Origin: Alphaproteobacteria bacterium | GTDB lineage: Bacteria; Pseudomonadota; Alphaproteobacteria; Geminicoccales; Geminicoccaceae | Assembly: GCA_026990035.1 (NCBI GenBank) | Contig: JALSIM010000026.1 | Location: 97,938-161,937 of the forward strand | Direction of reading: 5' to 3' | DNA: 64,000 bases | In this document: positions 1 through 9,827 of the stretch, one piece after another | How the letters are laid out: the number at the start of each line of letters is the position of its first letter | Position numbering within the stretch: the stretch's first letter is position 1 | Notes under the pieces: generated by a model | The model's input: only the letters and a program-made list of their open reading frames with translations | The model's database searches: none | What the model was told of the DNA's origin: nothing | Translations under genes and position numbers: made by a program

Positions 1-201
1 AAAGCCCGGACGCCGGAGAAGCACCGCGGTGCGCCGGAAATCGACCTTCAGCAGAGCGACCAGAAAGGGCAGCAGGATGGCCGGCAGCAGCAGCGGGCGC
101 ACGACCGCCGCCAGCGGCGGCAGCGCCAGGCCGAGGAAAACGCCGACGGCGATCACCGCGGCACCGTGCCGACCGAGCCGGCCGAGAAGCGTTCCGATCA
201 C
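1..201 (-). CDS. N-terminal fragment of a membrane protein, possibly a bile acid:sodium symporter-type transporter
   Basis: The reading frame starts at a GTG at 201 and runs off the left edge, so only 67 residues are visible. The GTG overlaps the TGA of the upstream adenylate cyclase (GTGA), which implies translational coupling. The fragment begins with a short polar stretch (LLGRLGRHG) and then two hydrophobic segments around residues 14-30 and 33-50, followed by a basic stretch containing DFRR and LLRRP. This pattern resembles the N-terminus of bile acid:sodium symporter (BASS/ACR3-like) proteins, but the assignment rests on general resemblance. A generic membrane protein is the safe call. 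Confidence 0.5.
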   Translation of the reverse strand, partial: MIGTLLGRLGRHGAAVIAVGVFLGLALPPLAAVVRPLLLPAILLPFLVALLKVDFRRTAVLLRRPGF

Positions 202-2009
202 CCCACGTCCAGCCGGTAGAGATGCAATTCGCTCTGCCGCCCGCGCACCCGGTGACACCCGAGGTCGCACAGGTCCGGCGCCGCCGACAGCGCCGCCACG
301 GTGGCTTCGCTGAGAACGATGCCGGCGGGCGCCCCCGGACACAGCTCGCGCACCAGTTCCTGCAGCCGCGAAGCGGTGTTCACCGGATCCCCCAGCACCG
401 TGTAGCTGGTCCGCGCCCGGGTGGCGATCTCGCCGACGATCACCTCACCCGTGTGGATGCCGATCCGGAGCGGCAGAAAGTCGGGATCGTCCCGGGTCGC
501 GAGATGTTCGGCGGCGATCGCCCGGGCGGCGCGCACCGCCCGTTCGGCGTGATCGGCGACCCGACCGGGCGCGCCCCAGAAGGCCATCACCCCGTCTCCC
601 ATGAACTTGTCCACCGTGCCGCCCTCGGCCTCGATGCAGCGCCCCAGCATGTCGAAGTGGCGTTCCACCATCCTCGCCACCTCCGAGGTGTCGAGGGTTT
701 CGGAAAGGGCCGTGAAGCCGGCGAGGTCGGTGAACATGATGGTGAGCTCGCGGCTCTCCGGGCGCTGCCCCTCGCCGGTGCGCAGGAGGCGGCGCACGAG
801 TTCGCGGGGCACGTAGCGGGCGAAGGAGCGCAACGCCGCCACCATGCCGTTGAAGGCGCTGGCCGCCTGGTCGAGCTCCCGCACCGAGGAGCGGGGCAGC
901 GGAGGAACACCGTCGAGATCGAGATCGGCGACCCGTACCGCGGCGTCGGCGAACCGCACGATCGGTCGCGCCATCCGGCGCGCCAGCGCGATGGCCGCGA
1001 CCAGGCTCGCGAGCACCGCCACCACCGCGAGGACGACCGCCAGCCGCAGACGGCGGAGCTGGTCGGCGACCTCGGAAGCCCGGAAATAGACTCCCACCAG
1101 CCAGGGAATCTCGCGATCCTCGGCCAGCTCGCTGTAGAGATAGTAGAAGACGCCCCGGCCGCGGCTTCGGTTCCAGTGCCCCGAGAGGTCGCCCCGGATG
1201 CCGCGCTCCTCGAACCCCTCGCTCCAGATCGCCGCGAGCACCGGATCGCCGATCTCGGCGAGGCCGGGCAGCGGTCGCTGCGGCGACAGATCGAGCTCGC
1301 CCAGCTCCATCTCCGGGTAGGCCAGGACGCGATCACGATCGTAGAGTACGAAGACCCTGCCGTTGAGCTCGGCCCCGAGGCGGGCGAGAAACTCCCCGAG
1401 ACGATCGACCCGGATCGTCGCCACCACCGCGCCGAGGAACCCGCCGTCCCGGTAGACGGGGCGGGCGAAATTGACGATCGTGGAGCCGACATCCTCAAGA
1501 TAGAGCGGGGGACCCCAGCTCGGACGCGGATCGCCGCGCCGCACGAGCTCCACCACCGCCCTGCGGATGTGGGCTTCCTCCTTCCAGGTGCCACTGGTGA
1601 CGGCGATCCTTCCGTCCCCGCTGCGGAAGGCCGAGAGCATCCAACCCTCGGGGCTGATCACCACGCTGCTCTGGATCTGCGGTGCCGCCGCCAGAGTGTA
1701 CCGCAGCGCCTCGCCCAGCGCCTCCGGATCGTCGAGCGAAAGCTCTCCCCGCTCGAGCCCACCGCCGACGAACTCGGCCAGCGCCTCGGTCGGCGCCAGA
1801 TGATCGAGGATCCGCTCGGTGACGAGGCGCAGGATGAGGGCGCCCTTCTCGGTGAGAAGCTCGGTGGTGTTGCGGGCCGCCACCCAGAGCGAAAGCCCGA
1901 GCACCACCGCCAAGGCGACGACCACGAGGCCGCCCACGGCCGTGCCGAGAACCAGGGCCAGCGGAGCCTTGCGGGGAGAGGACCGTCGGACGGCGGGCAT
2001 GCGTCGCAT
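198..2009 (-). CDS. Membrane-bound class III adenylate cyclase with extracytoplasmic sensor and HAMP domain
   Basis: This 603-residue protein has a membrane helix near residues 18-44, a periplasmic sensor region of about 280 residues that looks Cache-like, a second helix near 325-345, a HAMP-like linker, and a C-terminal class III nucleotide cyclase domain from about residue 420. Visible catalytic features are the metal-binding FTDLAGFT segment, the KFMGDG motif, and [11 protein letters not shown]. The Lys of KFMGDG and the Asp of LGDPVN are the usual adenine-selecting pair, so ATP is the likely substrate and cAMP the product. It probably senses a periplasmic ligand and signals through cAMP, perhaps to Crp-type regulators. 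It is head-to-head with purB. Confidence 0.9.
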   Translation of the reverse strand: MRRMPAVRRSSPRKAPLALVLGTAVGGLVVVALAVVLGLSLWVAARNTTELLTEKGALILRLVTERILDHLAPTEALAEFVGGGLERGELSLDDPEALGEALRYTLAAAPQIQSSVVISPEGWMLSAFRSGDGRIAVTSGTWKEEAHIRRAVVELVRRGDPRPSWGPPLYLEDVGSTIVNFARPVYRDGGFLGAVVATIRVDRLGEFLARLGAELNGRVFVLYDRDRVLAYPEMELGELDLSPQRPLPGLAEIGDPVLAAIWSEGFEERGIRGDLSGHWNRSRGRGVFYYLYSELAEDREIPWLVGVYFRASEVADQLRRLRLAVVLAVVAVLASLVAAIALARRMARPIVRFADAAVRVADLDLDGVPPLPRSSVRELDQAASAFNGMVAALRSFARYVPRELVRRLLRTGEGQRPESRELTIMFTDLAGFTALSETLDTSEVARMVERHFDMLGRCIEAEGGTVDKFMGDGVMAFWGAPGRVADHAERAVRAARAIAAEHLATRDDPDFLPLRIGIHTGEVIVGEIATRARTSYTVLGDPVNTASRLQELVRELCPGAPAGIVLSEATVAALSAAPDLCDLGCHRVRGRQSELHLYRLDVG

Positions 2010-2141
2010 CTGCTTTCCGGCGCGCGCGACCCCGTTGTTTCCCGCGGTGCGCGACCCCGTGTACTCTTAAAGCATCCGCCACGGGCTGGTACAAGGCGGC
2101 CGGGCTTTCCCGCCTCCTCCCCGCCGCAACGGAGCACCGCG

Positions 2142-3461
2142 ATGATCCCGCGTTACAGCCGGCCGCAGATGGCCGCCCTGTTTTCGCCGGAGGCGAGGCT
2201 GTCGCTCTGGCTCGACATCGAGCTGGCGGTGGCCGAGGCGATGGCCGATCTCGATCTCGTGCCGCGCCGGGTCGCCACGAGGCTCGCCGCCGCCGTCGCC
2301 GAGAACCGCGACCGTCTGATCGATCCCGCCCGGATCGAGGAAATCGAGGCGATCACCCGTCACGACGTCATCGCCTTCCTCACCCACATCGAGGAGGTCT
2401 GCGGCGTCGACGCCCGCATCCTCCATCTCGGCATGACCTCGTCCGATCTGCTGGACACCAGTCTCGCCATCCAGCTCTGCCGCGCCCTCGACCTGCTGCT
2501 GGCCGATCTCGACGAATTGCTCGGCGCCCTCGAAGCGCGGGCCCTGGAGCACCGGTACACGGTGTGCATCGGCCGCAGCCACGGGGTCCACGCGGAACCC
2601 ACCACCTTCGGCCTCAAGCTCGCCGGCCACTGGGCGGAGTTCGCCCGGGCGAGAGCCCGTCTCGAACGGGCAAGGGCGGAGATCGCCACCTGCAAGATCT
2701 CGGGGGCGGTGGGCACCTATGCCAACATCGATCCGCGGGTGGAAGAGGCGGTGGCGGCGCGCTTCGGGCTGGAGCCGGAAACCGTCGCCACCCAGGTGAT
2801 CCCGCGCGACCGCCACGCCGCCATGCACGCCGCCCTCGCCCTTCTGGGGAGCGCCATCGAGCGGCTGGCGGTGGAAATCCGCCATCTCCAGCGCACCGAA
2901 GTCCGCGAGGTGGAGGAACCCTTCGCCCGGGGGCAGAAGGGCAGTTCGGCGATGCCCCACAAGCGCAATCCGATCCTTTCCGAAAATCTCACCGGGCTCG
3001 CCCGGATGATCCGGGCGGCGCTCGGTCCGGCCCTCGAAAACGTCGTTCTCTGGCACGAGCGGGACATCTCCCACAGCTCGGTGGAGCGGGTGATGCTGCC
3101 GGATGCGCTGATCCTCGGCGATTTCGCCCTCGCCCGTCTGACCGGCCTCGTGACCGGGCTGGTGGTCCATCCCGAGCGCATGCGTGCCAATCTCGAAGCC
3201 ACCCACGGGCTGGTCTTCTCGCAGCGGGTGCTGCTCGCCCTCACGGAAAGCGGCATGCCGCGGCAGCGCGCCTACGAGCTGGTGCAGCGCCACGCCATGC
3301 GGGCCTTCGGCGAGGAACGGCCGCTGCGGGCGCTGCTGGCCGCCGATCCCGAGGTGACGGCACGACTTCCGGAAGAGAAACTGGAGGAACTCTTCGACCT
3401 CCAATATCATCTCCGCCATGTCGACAGGATCTTCGCGCGGGTCTTCGGCCGTGCCGCGTGA
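2142..3461 (+). CDS. purB: Adenylosuccinate lyase
   Basis: PurB cleaves fumarate from SAICAR and from adenylosuccinate in purine biosynthesis. The 439-residue protein starts MIPRYSRP at an ATG with GGAG seven bases upstream. It carries the fumarase/aspartase-superfamily signature [10 protein letters not shown] beginning at residue 268, which forms the mobile catalytic serine loop. It also has the TSSDLLDTS segment and the [10 protein letters not shown] histidine region typical of this family. Length is normal for the shorter bacterial PurB type. The gene stands alone, not in a pur operon, and its 3' end overlaps the next gene. Confidence 0.96.
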   Translation: MIPRYSRPQMAALFSPEARLSLWLDIELAVAEAMADLDLVPRRVATRLAAAVAENRDRLIDPARIEEIEAITRHDVIAFLTHIEEVCGVDARILHLGMTSSDLLDTSLAIQLCRALDLLLADLDELLGALEARALEHRYTVCIGRSHGVHAEPTTFGLKLAGHWAEFARARARLERARAEIATCKISGAVGTYANIDPRVEEAVAARFGLEPETVATQVIPRDRHAAMHAALALLGSAIERLAVEIRHLQRTEVREVEEPFARGQKGSSAMPHKRNPILSENLTGLARMIRAALGPALENVVLWHERDISHSSVERVMLPDALILGDFALARLTGLVTGLVVHPERMRANLEATHGLVFSQRVLLALTESGMPRQRAYELVQRHAMRAFGEERPLRALLAADPEVTARLPEEKLEELFDLQYHLRHVDRIFARVFGRAA

Positions 3462-4083
3462 TTTCCGGCGGTCGCTGGTCGCCGTCGTTCTCCTCCTGAT
3501 CGCCCTCGCGCCGCCGCTCCGGGCCGGCACGCTGCTGCTCGCACGCCTCGAGAACCTGCCGCTGCGGATCGAACTCGCCGACGACGGCCGCAGGGCGATC
3601 GGCGAGGTGGAGGGACGGCGCTATCTCCTGGAACTCGAACGCGGCGAGATCTTCCGGCTCGACGGCGACCGCGGGCGACGGCGGCTCGCCGCTTCCGCCG
3701 ACGACGGCGCCACCCTCGACGGCTATCGGCTGGAAAGCTGGAGTCCGGGGCCCGCCGTGGCCGGCTACGGCAGCGTCTACAACGTGCTGCAACGCGGCGA
3801 AACGATCTGCGCGGAGGTGCTCTCGAGCCGCTGGATGAAACGCTTCGCGGAACCGCTCGTGCGCGCCGTCGCCCTGCTGCAGCGGGTCGAAAGGAACCTG
3901 CGCCCCCGGGACCGGAAGGGCTGCGGGCGGGTGGCCTTCGAAACCTACGCCCGCAACGGCTGGCCACTGTTCGTCGGTTACCGGGACGCGCCGATCTTCG
4001 TCACCGAGAGACTGCGGTTCGGCTATCCGGTGCGCGACGCCCGTCTCGTCGCTCCCCCGGTCTGCGACCGGCCCGGCTGCTGA
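3451..4083 (+). CDS. Secreted hypothetical protein
   Basis: I do not recognise this 210-residue protein. A GTG start at 3451 overlaps the end of purB by 11 bases; an ATG at 3418 would add 11 residues and a 44-base overlap. From the GTG the protein opens with basic residues (PRDFRR), a hydrophobic core and LRAG, which fits a Sec signal peptide cleaved near residue 25. The mature part is rich in charged beta-like segments and has four cysteines ([20 protein letters not shown]) that could form periplasmic disulfides. No membrane segment or catalytic motif is visible. Coupling to purB is probably incidental. Confidence 0.7.
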   Translation: MPRDFRRSLVAVVLLLIALAPPLRAGTLLLARLENLPLRIELADDGRRAIGEVEGRRYLLELERGEIFRLDGDRGRRRLAASADDGATLDGYRLESWSPGPAVAGYGSVYNVLQRGETICAEVLSSRWMKRFAEPLVRAVALLQRVERNLRPRDRKGCGRVAFETYARNGWPLFVGYRDAPIFVTERLRFGYPVRDARLVAPPVCDRPGC

Positions 4084-4169
4084 GCCGCCCGGCGCGACCG
4101 CTCCCGCGGGCGTTGCCGGCGGGCTGCGGCTGTGCCATGCCATGGCCGGATGGAGGGGGGAGGAAACCG

Positions 4170-4922
4170 ATGAACAGGATCGATCTCGAGGGACGCAGGG
4201 CGGTGGTCACCGGGGCCGCCCGGGGCATCGGCCGGGCGATCGCCTCGCGGCTGCTGCGCTCCGGTGCCGCGGTGGCCCTCTGGGACCGGGATGCCGAAAC
4301 ACTCGCCGGGACGGTCGAGGATCTCGCCGGGGAAGGACACGCGGTGGCGGTGACCGTGGATGTCACCGATTATGCCTCGGTCGAGCAGGCCGTCGCCGCC
4401 ACCAACGCGCAGATCGGCGGCATCGACATCCTGGTACCGAATGCCGGCATCGCCGGTCCCACCATGCCGCTCTGGGAGTATCCGCTGGAGGCCTGGCGGC
4501 AGGTGATCGACATCGATCTCACCGGCGTCTTCCACAGCCTGCGGGCGGTGGTGCCGCAACTGATCGAACAGAATTACGGCCGCATCTGCACCACCGCCTC
4601 GATCGCCGGCAAGGAGGGCAATCCCAACGCCGCCGCCTACAGCGCCGCCAAGGCCGGGGTCATCGCCCTCACCAAGTCGCTCGGCAAGGAGCTCGCCTCC
4701 CACGACATTTCGGTCGCCTGCATCACCCCGGCGGCGGCACGCACGCGCATCTTCGACCAGATGAGCCAGGAGCATGTCGACTACATGCTTTCCAAGATCC
4801 CGCGCGGACGCTTCGTCGAGCTCGAGGAGATCGCGGCGATGGTCGCCTGGATCGTCTCCGAGGAGAATTCCTTCACCACCGGAGCGGTGTTCGATCTCTC
4901 CGGCGGCCGCGCGACCTACTGA
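4170..4922 (+). CDS. Short-chain dehydrogenase/reductase (SDR)
   Basis: This is a 250-residue classical SDR that uses NAD(P)(H). The nucleotide-binding motif TGAARGIG is at residues 14-21 and the NAG motif follows. The catalytic set is Ser144 (TTASIAG), Tyr157 and Lys161 (YSAAK). A strong GGAGGGGGGAGG ribosome-binding site precedes the ATG. The shape is like 3-oxoacyl-ACP reductases and sugar (acid) dehydrogenases such as those acting on gluconate or 2-keto-3-deoxy sugar acids. The substrate cannot be read from sequence, though other sugar-acid genes (uronate dehydrogenase, DgoK) occur elsewhere in the window. The last residues, GGRATY, end 15 bases before the MarC gene. Confidence 0.9.
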   Translation: MNRIDLEGRRAVVTGAARGIGRAIASRLLRSGAAVALWDRDAETLAGTVEDLAGEGHAVAVTVDVTDYASVEQAVAATNAQIGGIDILVPNAGIAGPTMPLWEYPLEAWRQVIDIDLTGVFHSLRAVVPQLIEQNYGRICTTASIAGKEGNPNAAAYSAAKAGVIALTKSLGKELASHDISVACITPAAARTRIFDQMSQEHVDYMLSKIPRGRFVELEEIAAMVAWIVSEENSFTTGAVFDLSGGRATY

Positions 4923-4937
4923 AGGCGGGACCCGGCG

Positions 4938-5567
4938 GTGAGCGAGGCCTTCACCACCGCCCTGGTGGCCTATTTCGTCACCGTCGATCCGCTGGGCCTC
5001 GTCCCCATCTTCATCGCCATCACCGCCGGGGCGACGACCGTCGAGCGCCGGCGGATCGCGCTTCGGGGCGTCCTCGTGGGCACCGCCGTCCTGCTCCTGT
5101 TCGTGCTCTTCGGCCACCGCCTTCTGACCGGCCTCGGCATCGGCATTCCCGCCTTCCGCGTCGCCGGCGGGCTGTTCCTGTTCGTCCTGGCGCTGGAGAT
5201 GGTGTTCGAACGCCGCGGCGAGCGGCGCGGCGGCACCGCCGGCACCATCGCCAGCGAGCCCCGGAGCGCCGATGTGGCGGTGTTCCCGCTGGGGATCCCG
5301 CTCATCGCCGGCCCGGCGGCCATCACCACCACCGTCCTCGCCGCCGAGCGCTACGCCCGCTCCTGGCCGGAGCTCCTCGCCGTGGCCGCGGCCCTGCTAC
5401 TGATCATGATCGCCACCCATCTCGCGTTCCTGCTCGGCGACCGCATCCAGCGCCACCTCGGACCGACGATGATCAACGTCCTCTCGCGCCTCCTCGGCCT
5501 GCTGCTCGGGGCGCTGGCCATGCAGTACGTGATCGACGGCTTGCGGCAGGGCTTCGGGATCGGCTGA
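4938..5567 (+). CDS. MarC family integral membrane protein
   Basis: This 209-residue protein is almost entirely hydrophobic, with about six predicted membrane segments. It starts TTALVAYFVTVDPLGLVPIF, the conserved MarC/SNARE-associated-type opening with VDPLG, and has the matching second-half segment PLGIPLIAGPAAITT. The GTG start lies 15 bases after the SDR stop. The family is widespread but its function is unsettled; older links to multiple antibiotic resistance were withdrawn, and a small-molecule permease is possible. The stop codon abuts the stop of the convergent ABC permease with no spacer. Confidence 0.9.
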   Translation: MSEAFTTALVAYFVTVDPLGLVPIFIAITAGATTVERRRIALRGVLVGTAVLLLFVLFGHRLLTGLGIGIPAFRVAGGLFLFVLALEMVFERRGERRGGTAGTIASEPRSADVAVFPLGIPLIAGPAAITTTVLAAERYARSWPELLAVAAALLLIMIATHLAFLLGDRIQRHLGPTMINVLSRLLGLLLGALAMQYVIDGLRQGFGIG

Positions 5568-6368
5568 CTATTCCCCCTTGCCGGTGGCGGCCACGAAACC
5601 CCGCTGCGGATTGTAGCCGAACAGCGCGAGGGCGAGGAACAGCGCCGTCCAGGCGGCGGTGATCGCCAGCGCCTCGGGGTTCGGACGCAGATAGAGCGAG
5701 AAGCGGATCAGCTCCACGGCGTAGGTGAAGGGATTGAAGGCACAGACCAGATAGAGAGCGTAGCTGCTCTCGCGGATCCGCCACAGGGGGTAGAGGGCGG
5801 AGCTCGCGAAGAACATCGGGAAGATGACGAAGTTCATGACCCCGGCGAAATTCTCGAGCTGCCGGATCAGCGAGGAGAGCAGCAGGCCGAGGGCGCCCAG
5901 CATCAGACCGCTCAGCAGGAGGGCCGGAAAGACCGCGAGATAGCCCGCGAGGGGCGGCCGGATCTCCCAGAACCAGGCGATCGCGAGAAAGACGTAGACC
6001 TGGAGACAGGCGACGACGACCCCCGAGAACAGCTTGGCGGTGAGCAGGTACCAGCGCGGGAAGGGGCTCACCAGCAGCACCCGCATCGAGCCCATCTCGC
6101 GATCGTAGACCATCGACAGGGAGCTCTGCATGCCGGCGAAGAGCAGGATCATCGCCGACAGCCCGGGGGTGATGTAGACCTCGTAGAGAATGTAGGTCTC
6201 GTAGGGCGGCTGGATCGAGACGCCGAGGATGGAGCGGAAGCCGGCGGCGAAGATGAACAGCCAGACGAGCGGCCGCACCAGGGCCGCGAAGAAGCGGCCG
6301 CGCTGCTGCACGAAGCGCAGCAGCTCGCGCGAGAGAATGCCGGTGAAACAGCGCAGATACCGGATCAT
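5568..6368 (-). CDS. ABC-2 type exporter permease, PQQ-alcohol-dehydrogenase/lanthanide-system type (PedC/LutF-like)
   Basis: This 266-residue permease has about six membrane segments and the ABC-2 pattern, including VYDREMGSMRVLLVSPFPRW in the middle loop and FNPFTYAVELIR near the end. I recognise these as features of the subfamily found with PQQ-dependent alcohol dehydrogenase clusters (PedC in Pseudomonas, LutF in methylotrophs, the latter linked to lanthanide handling). That assignment is from family memory. Its ATG overlaps the stop of the partner ATPase by four bases (ATGA), so it is the last gene of a five-gene minus-strand operon. Its stop touches the stop of the MarC gene. Confidence 0.85.
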   Translation of the reverse strand: MIRYLRCFTGILSRELLRFVQQRGRFFAALVRPLVWLFIFAAGFRSILGVSIQPPYETYILYEVYITPGLSAMILLFAGMQSSLSMVYDREMGSMRVLLVSPFPRWYLLTAKLFSGVVVACLQVYVFLAIAWFWEIRPPLAGYLAVFPALLLSGLMLGALGLLLSSLIRQLENFAGVMNFVIFPMFFASSALYPLWRIRESSYALYLVCAFNPFTYAVELIRFSLYLRPNPEALAITAAWTALFLALALFGYNPQRGFVAATGKGE

Positions 6369-7099
6369 GACCGTTCTTCGGTGAGTCTGCGGAAGGCCTC
6401 GCCGAGACCGTCCGCGCCGGTGTGCCGGAGCAACTCGGTGAGGGTGCCCCGGGCCCGGACGCGACCACGGTGGAGCACCACGACGCGATCTCCCTCCCGG
6501 ATCTCGTCGATGAGATGGGTGGTCCAGAGCACCGCCACCCCGTCCTCGCGACAGAGCCTGTGCACATGCTCGACGATCGCCCGCCGGCTCTCGATGTCGA
6601 GGCCGACCGTCGGCTCGTCGAGGACCAGCAGCCGGGGGGTGTGGAGAAGGGCTCGTGCCAGCTCGATCCGGCGTCGCTCACCGCCGGACAGGGTGCGCAC
6701 CCTGCGCCGGCGGAAAGCGGTCATCTCCAGCCGTTCCAGTACCTCCTCCGTGCGCCGCCGCGTCTCGGCCCGGCCCAGACCGTGCAGCGCCGCGGCATAG
6801 TCGAGGTTCTGGGCGACCGAGAGGTCGAGATCGAGGGTCGGGCGCTGGAACACGACCCCCATCCGCGCGAGGGCGGCCGTGCTGGACCGGCGCAGATCGA
6901 GCCCGCACACGCGGATGGTTCCCTCGCGGGCCTCGAACAGGCGGGTGACCAGGGCCATCAGCGTCGTCTTGCCGGCGCCGTTGGGGCCGAGAAGAGCGGT
7001 GAACGACCCCTCCGGCACCTCCATCGACACCCCGTCCAGCGCCCGACCGCGGCGGGTGTAGGCATAGGAGAGGTTCTCGACGGTCAGGGCATCCGCCAT
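6365..7099 (-). CDS. ABC transporter ATPase, exporter type (PedB/LutE-like)
   Basis: This 244-residue ATPase pairs with the downstream ABC-2 permease. Walker A is GPNGAGKT, the signature is LSGGERRR, and Walker B is LLVLDEPTVGLD, followed by the switch histidine in WTTHL. The sequence around VFQRPTLDLDLSVAQNLDYAAALHG is characteristic of ATPases of PQQ-alcohol-dehydrogenase associated exporters. The start overlaps the upstream NitT/TauT-type ATPase stop by one base (TGATG), showing tight coupling of importer-type and exporter-type genes in one transcript. Confidence 0.88.
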   Translation of the reverse strand: MADALTVENLSYAYTRRGRALDGVSMEVPEGSFTALLGPNGAGKTTLMALVTRLFEAREGTIRVCGLDLRRSSTAALARMGVVFQRPTLDLDLSVAQNLDYAAALHGLGRAETRRRTEEVLERLEMTAFRRRRVRTLSGGERRRIELARALLHTPRLLVLDEPTVGLDIESRRAIVEHVHRLCREDGVAVLWTTHLIDEIREGDRVVVLHRGRVRARGTLTELLRHTGADGLGEAFRRLTEERS

Positions 7100-7851
7100 C
7101 AGGAGGTCGGCTCCGTGAGGCCCTGTTCCAGGAGTGCCGGCAGCTCGCCGAGACGCGTGCGGAAGCTTTCGATCGCCGCCTCGCTGGTACGGGCCGCGCG
7201 GTCCAGAGGCACAACGACGTCGCTGACGATCCGCGCCGGCGAGCGCGAGAGGAAGATCAGGCGATCGCCGAGCATGATCGCTTCGCGCAGATTGTGGGTG
7301 ACGAACAGGGTGGTCACCCGGTGGGTCGCCAGCAGATCCAGCAGCAGGCGGCGCAGGCGGGCGGCGGTGGGCTCGTCCAGAGAGACGAAGGGCTCGTCGA
7401 GGAGCAGCAGCGTCGGGCGGACGACGAAGGCCCGGGCGATCGCCACCCGCCGGGCCATCCCCAGCGACAGCCGCGAGGCGTAGACCTGCTGCGCATCGGC
7501 GAGCCCGACCTCGGCCAGCACGTCGGCGATCCGCCGGGCGATCTCCTCCTTCTCACCGTCCAGGACGAGGCGCAGATTGTCCTCGACGGTCCGCCAGGGC
7601 AAAAGACGCGGATCCTGGAACACGTAGCCGATGCGGGTTACTTCTGGCATCTCGATGCGCCCCTCGAAACGCGGATCGAGACCGGCGACGATATTGAGAA
7701 GCGTGGTCTTGCCGCAGCCCGAAGGTCCGGTGATGACCACCGTCTGGCCGGCTTCCACGGTGAAGCGCAGGCTGCCCAGGACATGTCGCCGCGCCGCCGC
7801 GCCGAGAGCGGGAAAGCTCTTTTCGCCGATGGCGACGGTCAGCGCCGCCAT
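7099..7851 (-). CDS. ABC importer ATPase, NitT/TauT (SsuB/TauB-like) family
   Basis: This is the ATP-hydrolysing subunit of an importer for a small organic or inorganic solute. Walker A is GPSGCGKT, the Q-loop is VFQDPRLLPWRTV, the signature is LSLGMARR, and Walker B is LLLLDEPFVSLD, all typical of nitrate/sulfonate/taurine ATPases. The chosen ATG at 7851 (MAALTVAIGEKSF) gives 250 residues and a 13-base overlap with the permease; an ATG at 7890 would add 13 residues without similarity to the family. The signature LSLGM deviates from LSGGQ but this is common in the family. Confidence 0.88.
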   Translation of the reverse strand: MAALTVAIGEKSFPALGAAARRHVLGSLRFTVEAGQTVVITGPSGCGKTTLLNIVAGLDPRFEGRIEMPEVTRIGYVFQDPRLLPWRTVEDNLRLVLDGEKEEIARRIADVLAEVGLADAQQVYASRLSLGMARRVAIARAFVVRPTLLLLDEPFVSLDEPTAARLRRLLLDLLATHRVTTLFVTHNLREAIMLGDRLIFLSRSPARIVSDVVVPLDRAARTSEAAIESFRTRLGELPALLEQGLTEPTS

Positions 7852-8648
7852 CGCGTCAGCCGTCGCTCGAGCGGCTGGAGGATGCCCCATTCGATGCCCT
7901 GTACGACCAGGATGAACGCCAGAGCGTAGGCGAGAATGCCGGCGACGTCGAAGAACTGGAAGAAGATCGCGATCTGGAAGCCGATCCCGTTCGAGCGCCC
8001 CAGCAGCTCCACCACCAGCACGATCTTCCAGATGAGGGCGAGACCGGAACGGGCGGCGGCCGCGATGTAGGGGTAGAGCTGCGGCAGCAGCACGTGCCGG
8101 AGCCGCCGTCCGAACGGCACCTCGAAGACCGTCGCCATTTCCGACAGGCCGGAATCGAGCGCCCGGGCACCTTCCCTGATGGTGACCGTGACGTTGGGCA
8201 TCTTGTTGAGGGCCACGGCCAGGATCGCCGCGCTCTCGACGAGCCCGATCCAGATGTAGGCGAGGACGATCGTCACCAGCGCCGGCAGATTGAGAAAGAA
8301 GACGAGCCAGGGGCCGCCCAGCTCGTCGGCGAGGCGCCGCCGTCCCATCAGCAGCCCGGCCGCCGTTCCCACCAGCATGGCGATGGTGAAGCTCGCCGCC
8401 ACCCGGGCGAGCGTCGTCCCGAGATGGAAGAACAGCTCGCCGCTCCGCGCCTCCGCCGCCATCCGGGCGAGAACCGTGACCGGTCCCGGCATGAGCTGTG
8501 GATCGGCTGCGAGGAGCGCCATCAGGTACCAGAGACCGAACAGCAGCAGGACGGAGAGCACCGGGATCAGCCCGCGCCGCCCGCGGGCGGCCGGGAAGGC
8601 CGCATCCTCGGTGGTGGCGAGACCGATCCCGGTGAGCGAGCGTGCCAT
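7839..8648 (-). CDS. ABC importer permease, NitT/TauT (SsuC/TauC-like) family
   Basis: This 269-residue permease has a short N-terminal cytoplasmic tail and about six membrane segments. The binding-protein-dependent transport pattern is visible, with the EAA-like cytoplasmic loop around EMATVFEVPFGRRLRHVLLPQLYPY, which docks to the ATPase. It starts three bases after the stop of the substrate-binding protein gene, so the binding protein, permease and ATPase form a standard importer order. Confidence 0.88.
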   Translation of the reverse strand: MARSLTGIGLATTEDAAFPAARGRRGLIPVLSVLLLFGLWYLMALLAADPQLMPGPVTVLARMAAEARSGELFFHLGTTLARVAASFTIAMLVGTAAGLLMGRRRLADELGGPWLVFFLNLPALVTIVLAYIWIGLVESAAILAVALNKMPNVTVTIREGARALDSGLSEMATVFEVPFGRRLRHVLLPQLYPYIAAAARSGLALIWKIVLVVELLGRSNGIGFQIAIFFQFFDVAGILAYALAFILVVQGIEWGILQPLERRLTRWRR

Positions 8649-8651
8649 CGC

Positions 8652-9644
8652 TCAGAACTTCACACCGTCCCAGAAGGTGCCGGGGGCGAGCTCGGGGGAA
8701 GGCCCGACCAGCTTCTCGCCGCCGAGTTCCGCGAGCACGGTGTAGAGCCGCGCGGCCAGCTCGCGCTCCTCGTCACCCCAGCTTTCGACGATGCCCTCGC
8801 GGAAACGCCGCTTGAGGGTTTCGAGCTCGGCGTCGTTCTTGGCCTTGGTCAGCGGCCGGATGCGCTCCCATTCGGCGTCACTGTCCCGAAGAATCCGCTT
8901 GGCGTTGTAGGAGGCGCGGGCGAACGCTCCGACGAGCTCGGGATTGGCCTCGACGAAGCTCTCCTTGAACACGTAGCCGAGCTGCGGCACGGTCGGCGGC
9001 ACCCCGAGTTCCGCCTGGGCGTCGGAGACGTTGAGCAGGCGCTCGTGGCCGGCGGCTTCCAGCCGGGCCACGAAATGCCAGTAGTTGAGCACCGCGTCCA
9101 GCTCGCCGGAAAGGAACTTCTGATTGAGCAGCGGCGGCGCACCGAAGGCGAGTTCGGCCACTTCGGCGAGCCCGATGTCGTGGCGCATCTTGGCCACCGC
9201 CTGGATCATCAGCCAGCTCTTGTCGAAGGGACCGCCGGCGATGCCGATCTTCTTGCCGGCGAGCTGATCGAGGCTGTCGATGCCGGAATCGCCGTGCACC
9301 ACCAGCGCCCCCACGGTGTGCGAATAGGGGACGGCGAAAACCAGGGGAATACCCGCCGCCCGCTGGCGCGAGACCCAGATCCAGTCGTCGACGATGCCGT
9401 CCACCGCATCCCCCATCAGCGCCACGTTGGTGGCCTCGCCACCGCCGTAACCCCGAACCTCGAGGGTGAATCCCTCCTTGGTGTCGAGCCCGTTCGTCTT
9501 GATCACGTCGAGCTCCCAGTTGACGGTGCCGAACTTGAGCACTCCGAGACGCAGGGTGCCCAGCTCCTGGGCGACGAGCGGACCGGCGGCGAACAGAACG
9601 AGGAAGAGGGCGGTGCTCCACACCCGGTCGAGAATCCGGCGCAT
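8652..9644 (-). CDS. Periplasmic substrate-binding protein, NitT/TauT family
   Basis: This 330-residue protein has a signal peptide (hydrophobic core ALFLVLFAAG, cleavage after VAQ near residue 25). The mature part opens with LRLGVLKFGTVNWELDVIK, like ABC aliphatic-sulfonate or nitrate binding proteins, and continues with the GKKIGIAGGPFDKSW hinge region. It is the first gene of the five-gene ABC operon and has a strong purine-rich ribosome site just upstream of its ATG. The ligand is not evident. Company with PedBC/LutEF-like genes suggests a link to PQQ-dehydrogenase metabolism, but no such dehydrogenase is in the window. Confidence 0.87.
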   Translation of the reverse strand: MRRILDRVWSTALFLVLFAAGPLVAQELGTLRLGVLKFGTVNWELDVIKTNGLDTKEGFTLEVRGYGGGEATNVALMGDAVDGIVDDWIWVSRQRAAGIPLVFAVPYSHTVGALVVHGDSGIDSLDQLAGKKIGIAGGPFDKSWLMIQAVAKMRHDIGLAEVAELAFGAPPLLNQKFLSGELDAVLNYWHFVARLEAAGHERLLNVSDAQAELGVPPTVPQLGYVFKESFVEANPELVGAFARASYNAKRILRDSDAEWERIRPLTKAKNDAELETLKRRFREGIVESWGDEERELAARLYTVLAELGGEKLVGPSPELAPGTFWDGVKF

Positions 9645-9827
9645 CTCGTGTTCCCCCCTTTTGTTCGTGGATTGTATGCTCGGTCCTAGCTACTCTGCGA
9701 TGCCTTTTCGGGCAAGCGCCAGCACACCGTTCGGGCCTCTCCCGAGCGGCCGCCGCCGGCCCGCCGGACGCCGGCCCGGAGCGACCGGGGTCTGGACAGT
9801 CGGGCCGTGGAGAGCAGATTCGACGCC

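Noticed and set aside
222..2141. Plus-strand frame that reads through the cyclase region in phase with purB
   Set aside because: The translation before MIPRYSRP has no domain and is opposite the cyclase. purB has its own ATG and ribosome site at 2142.
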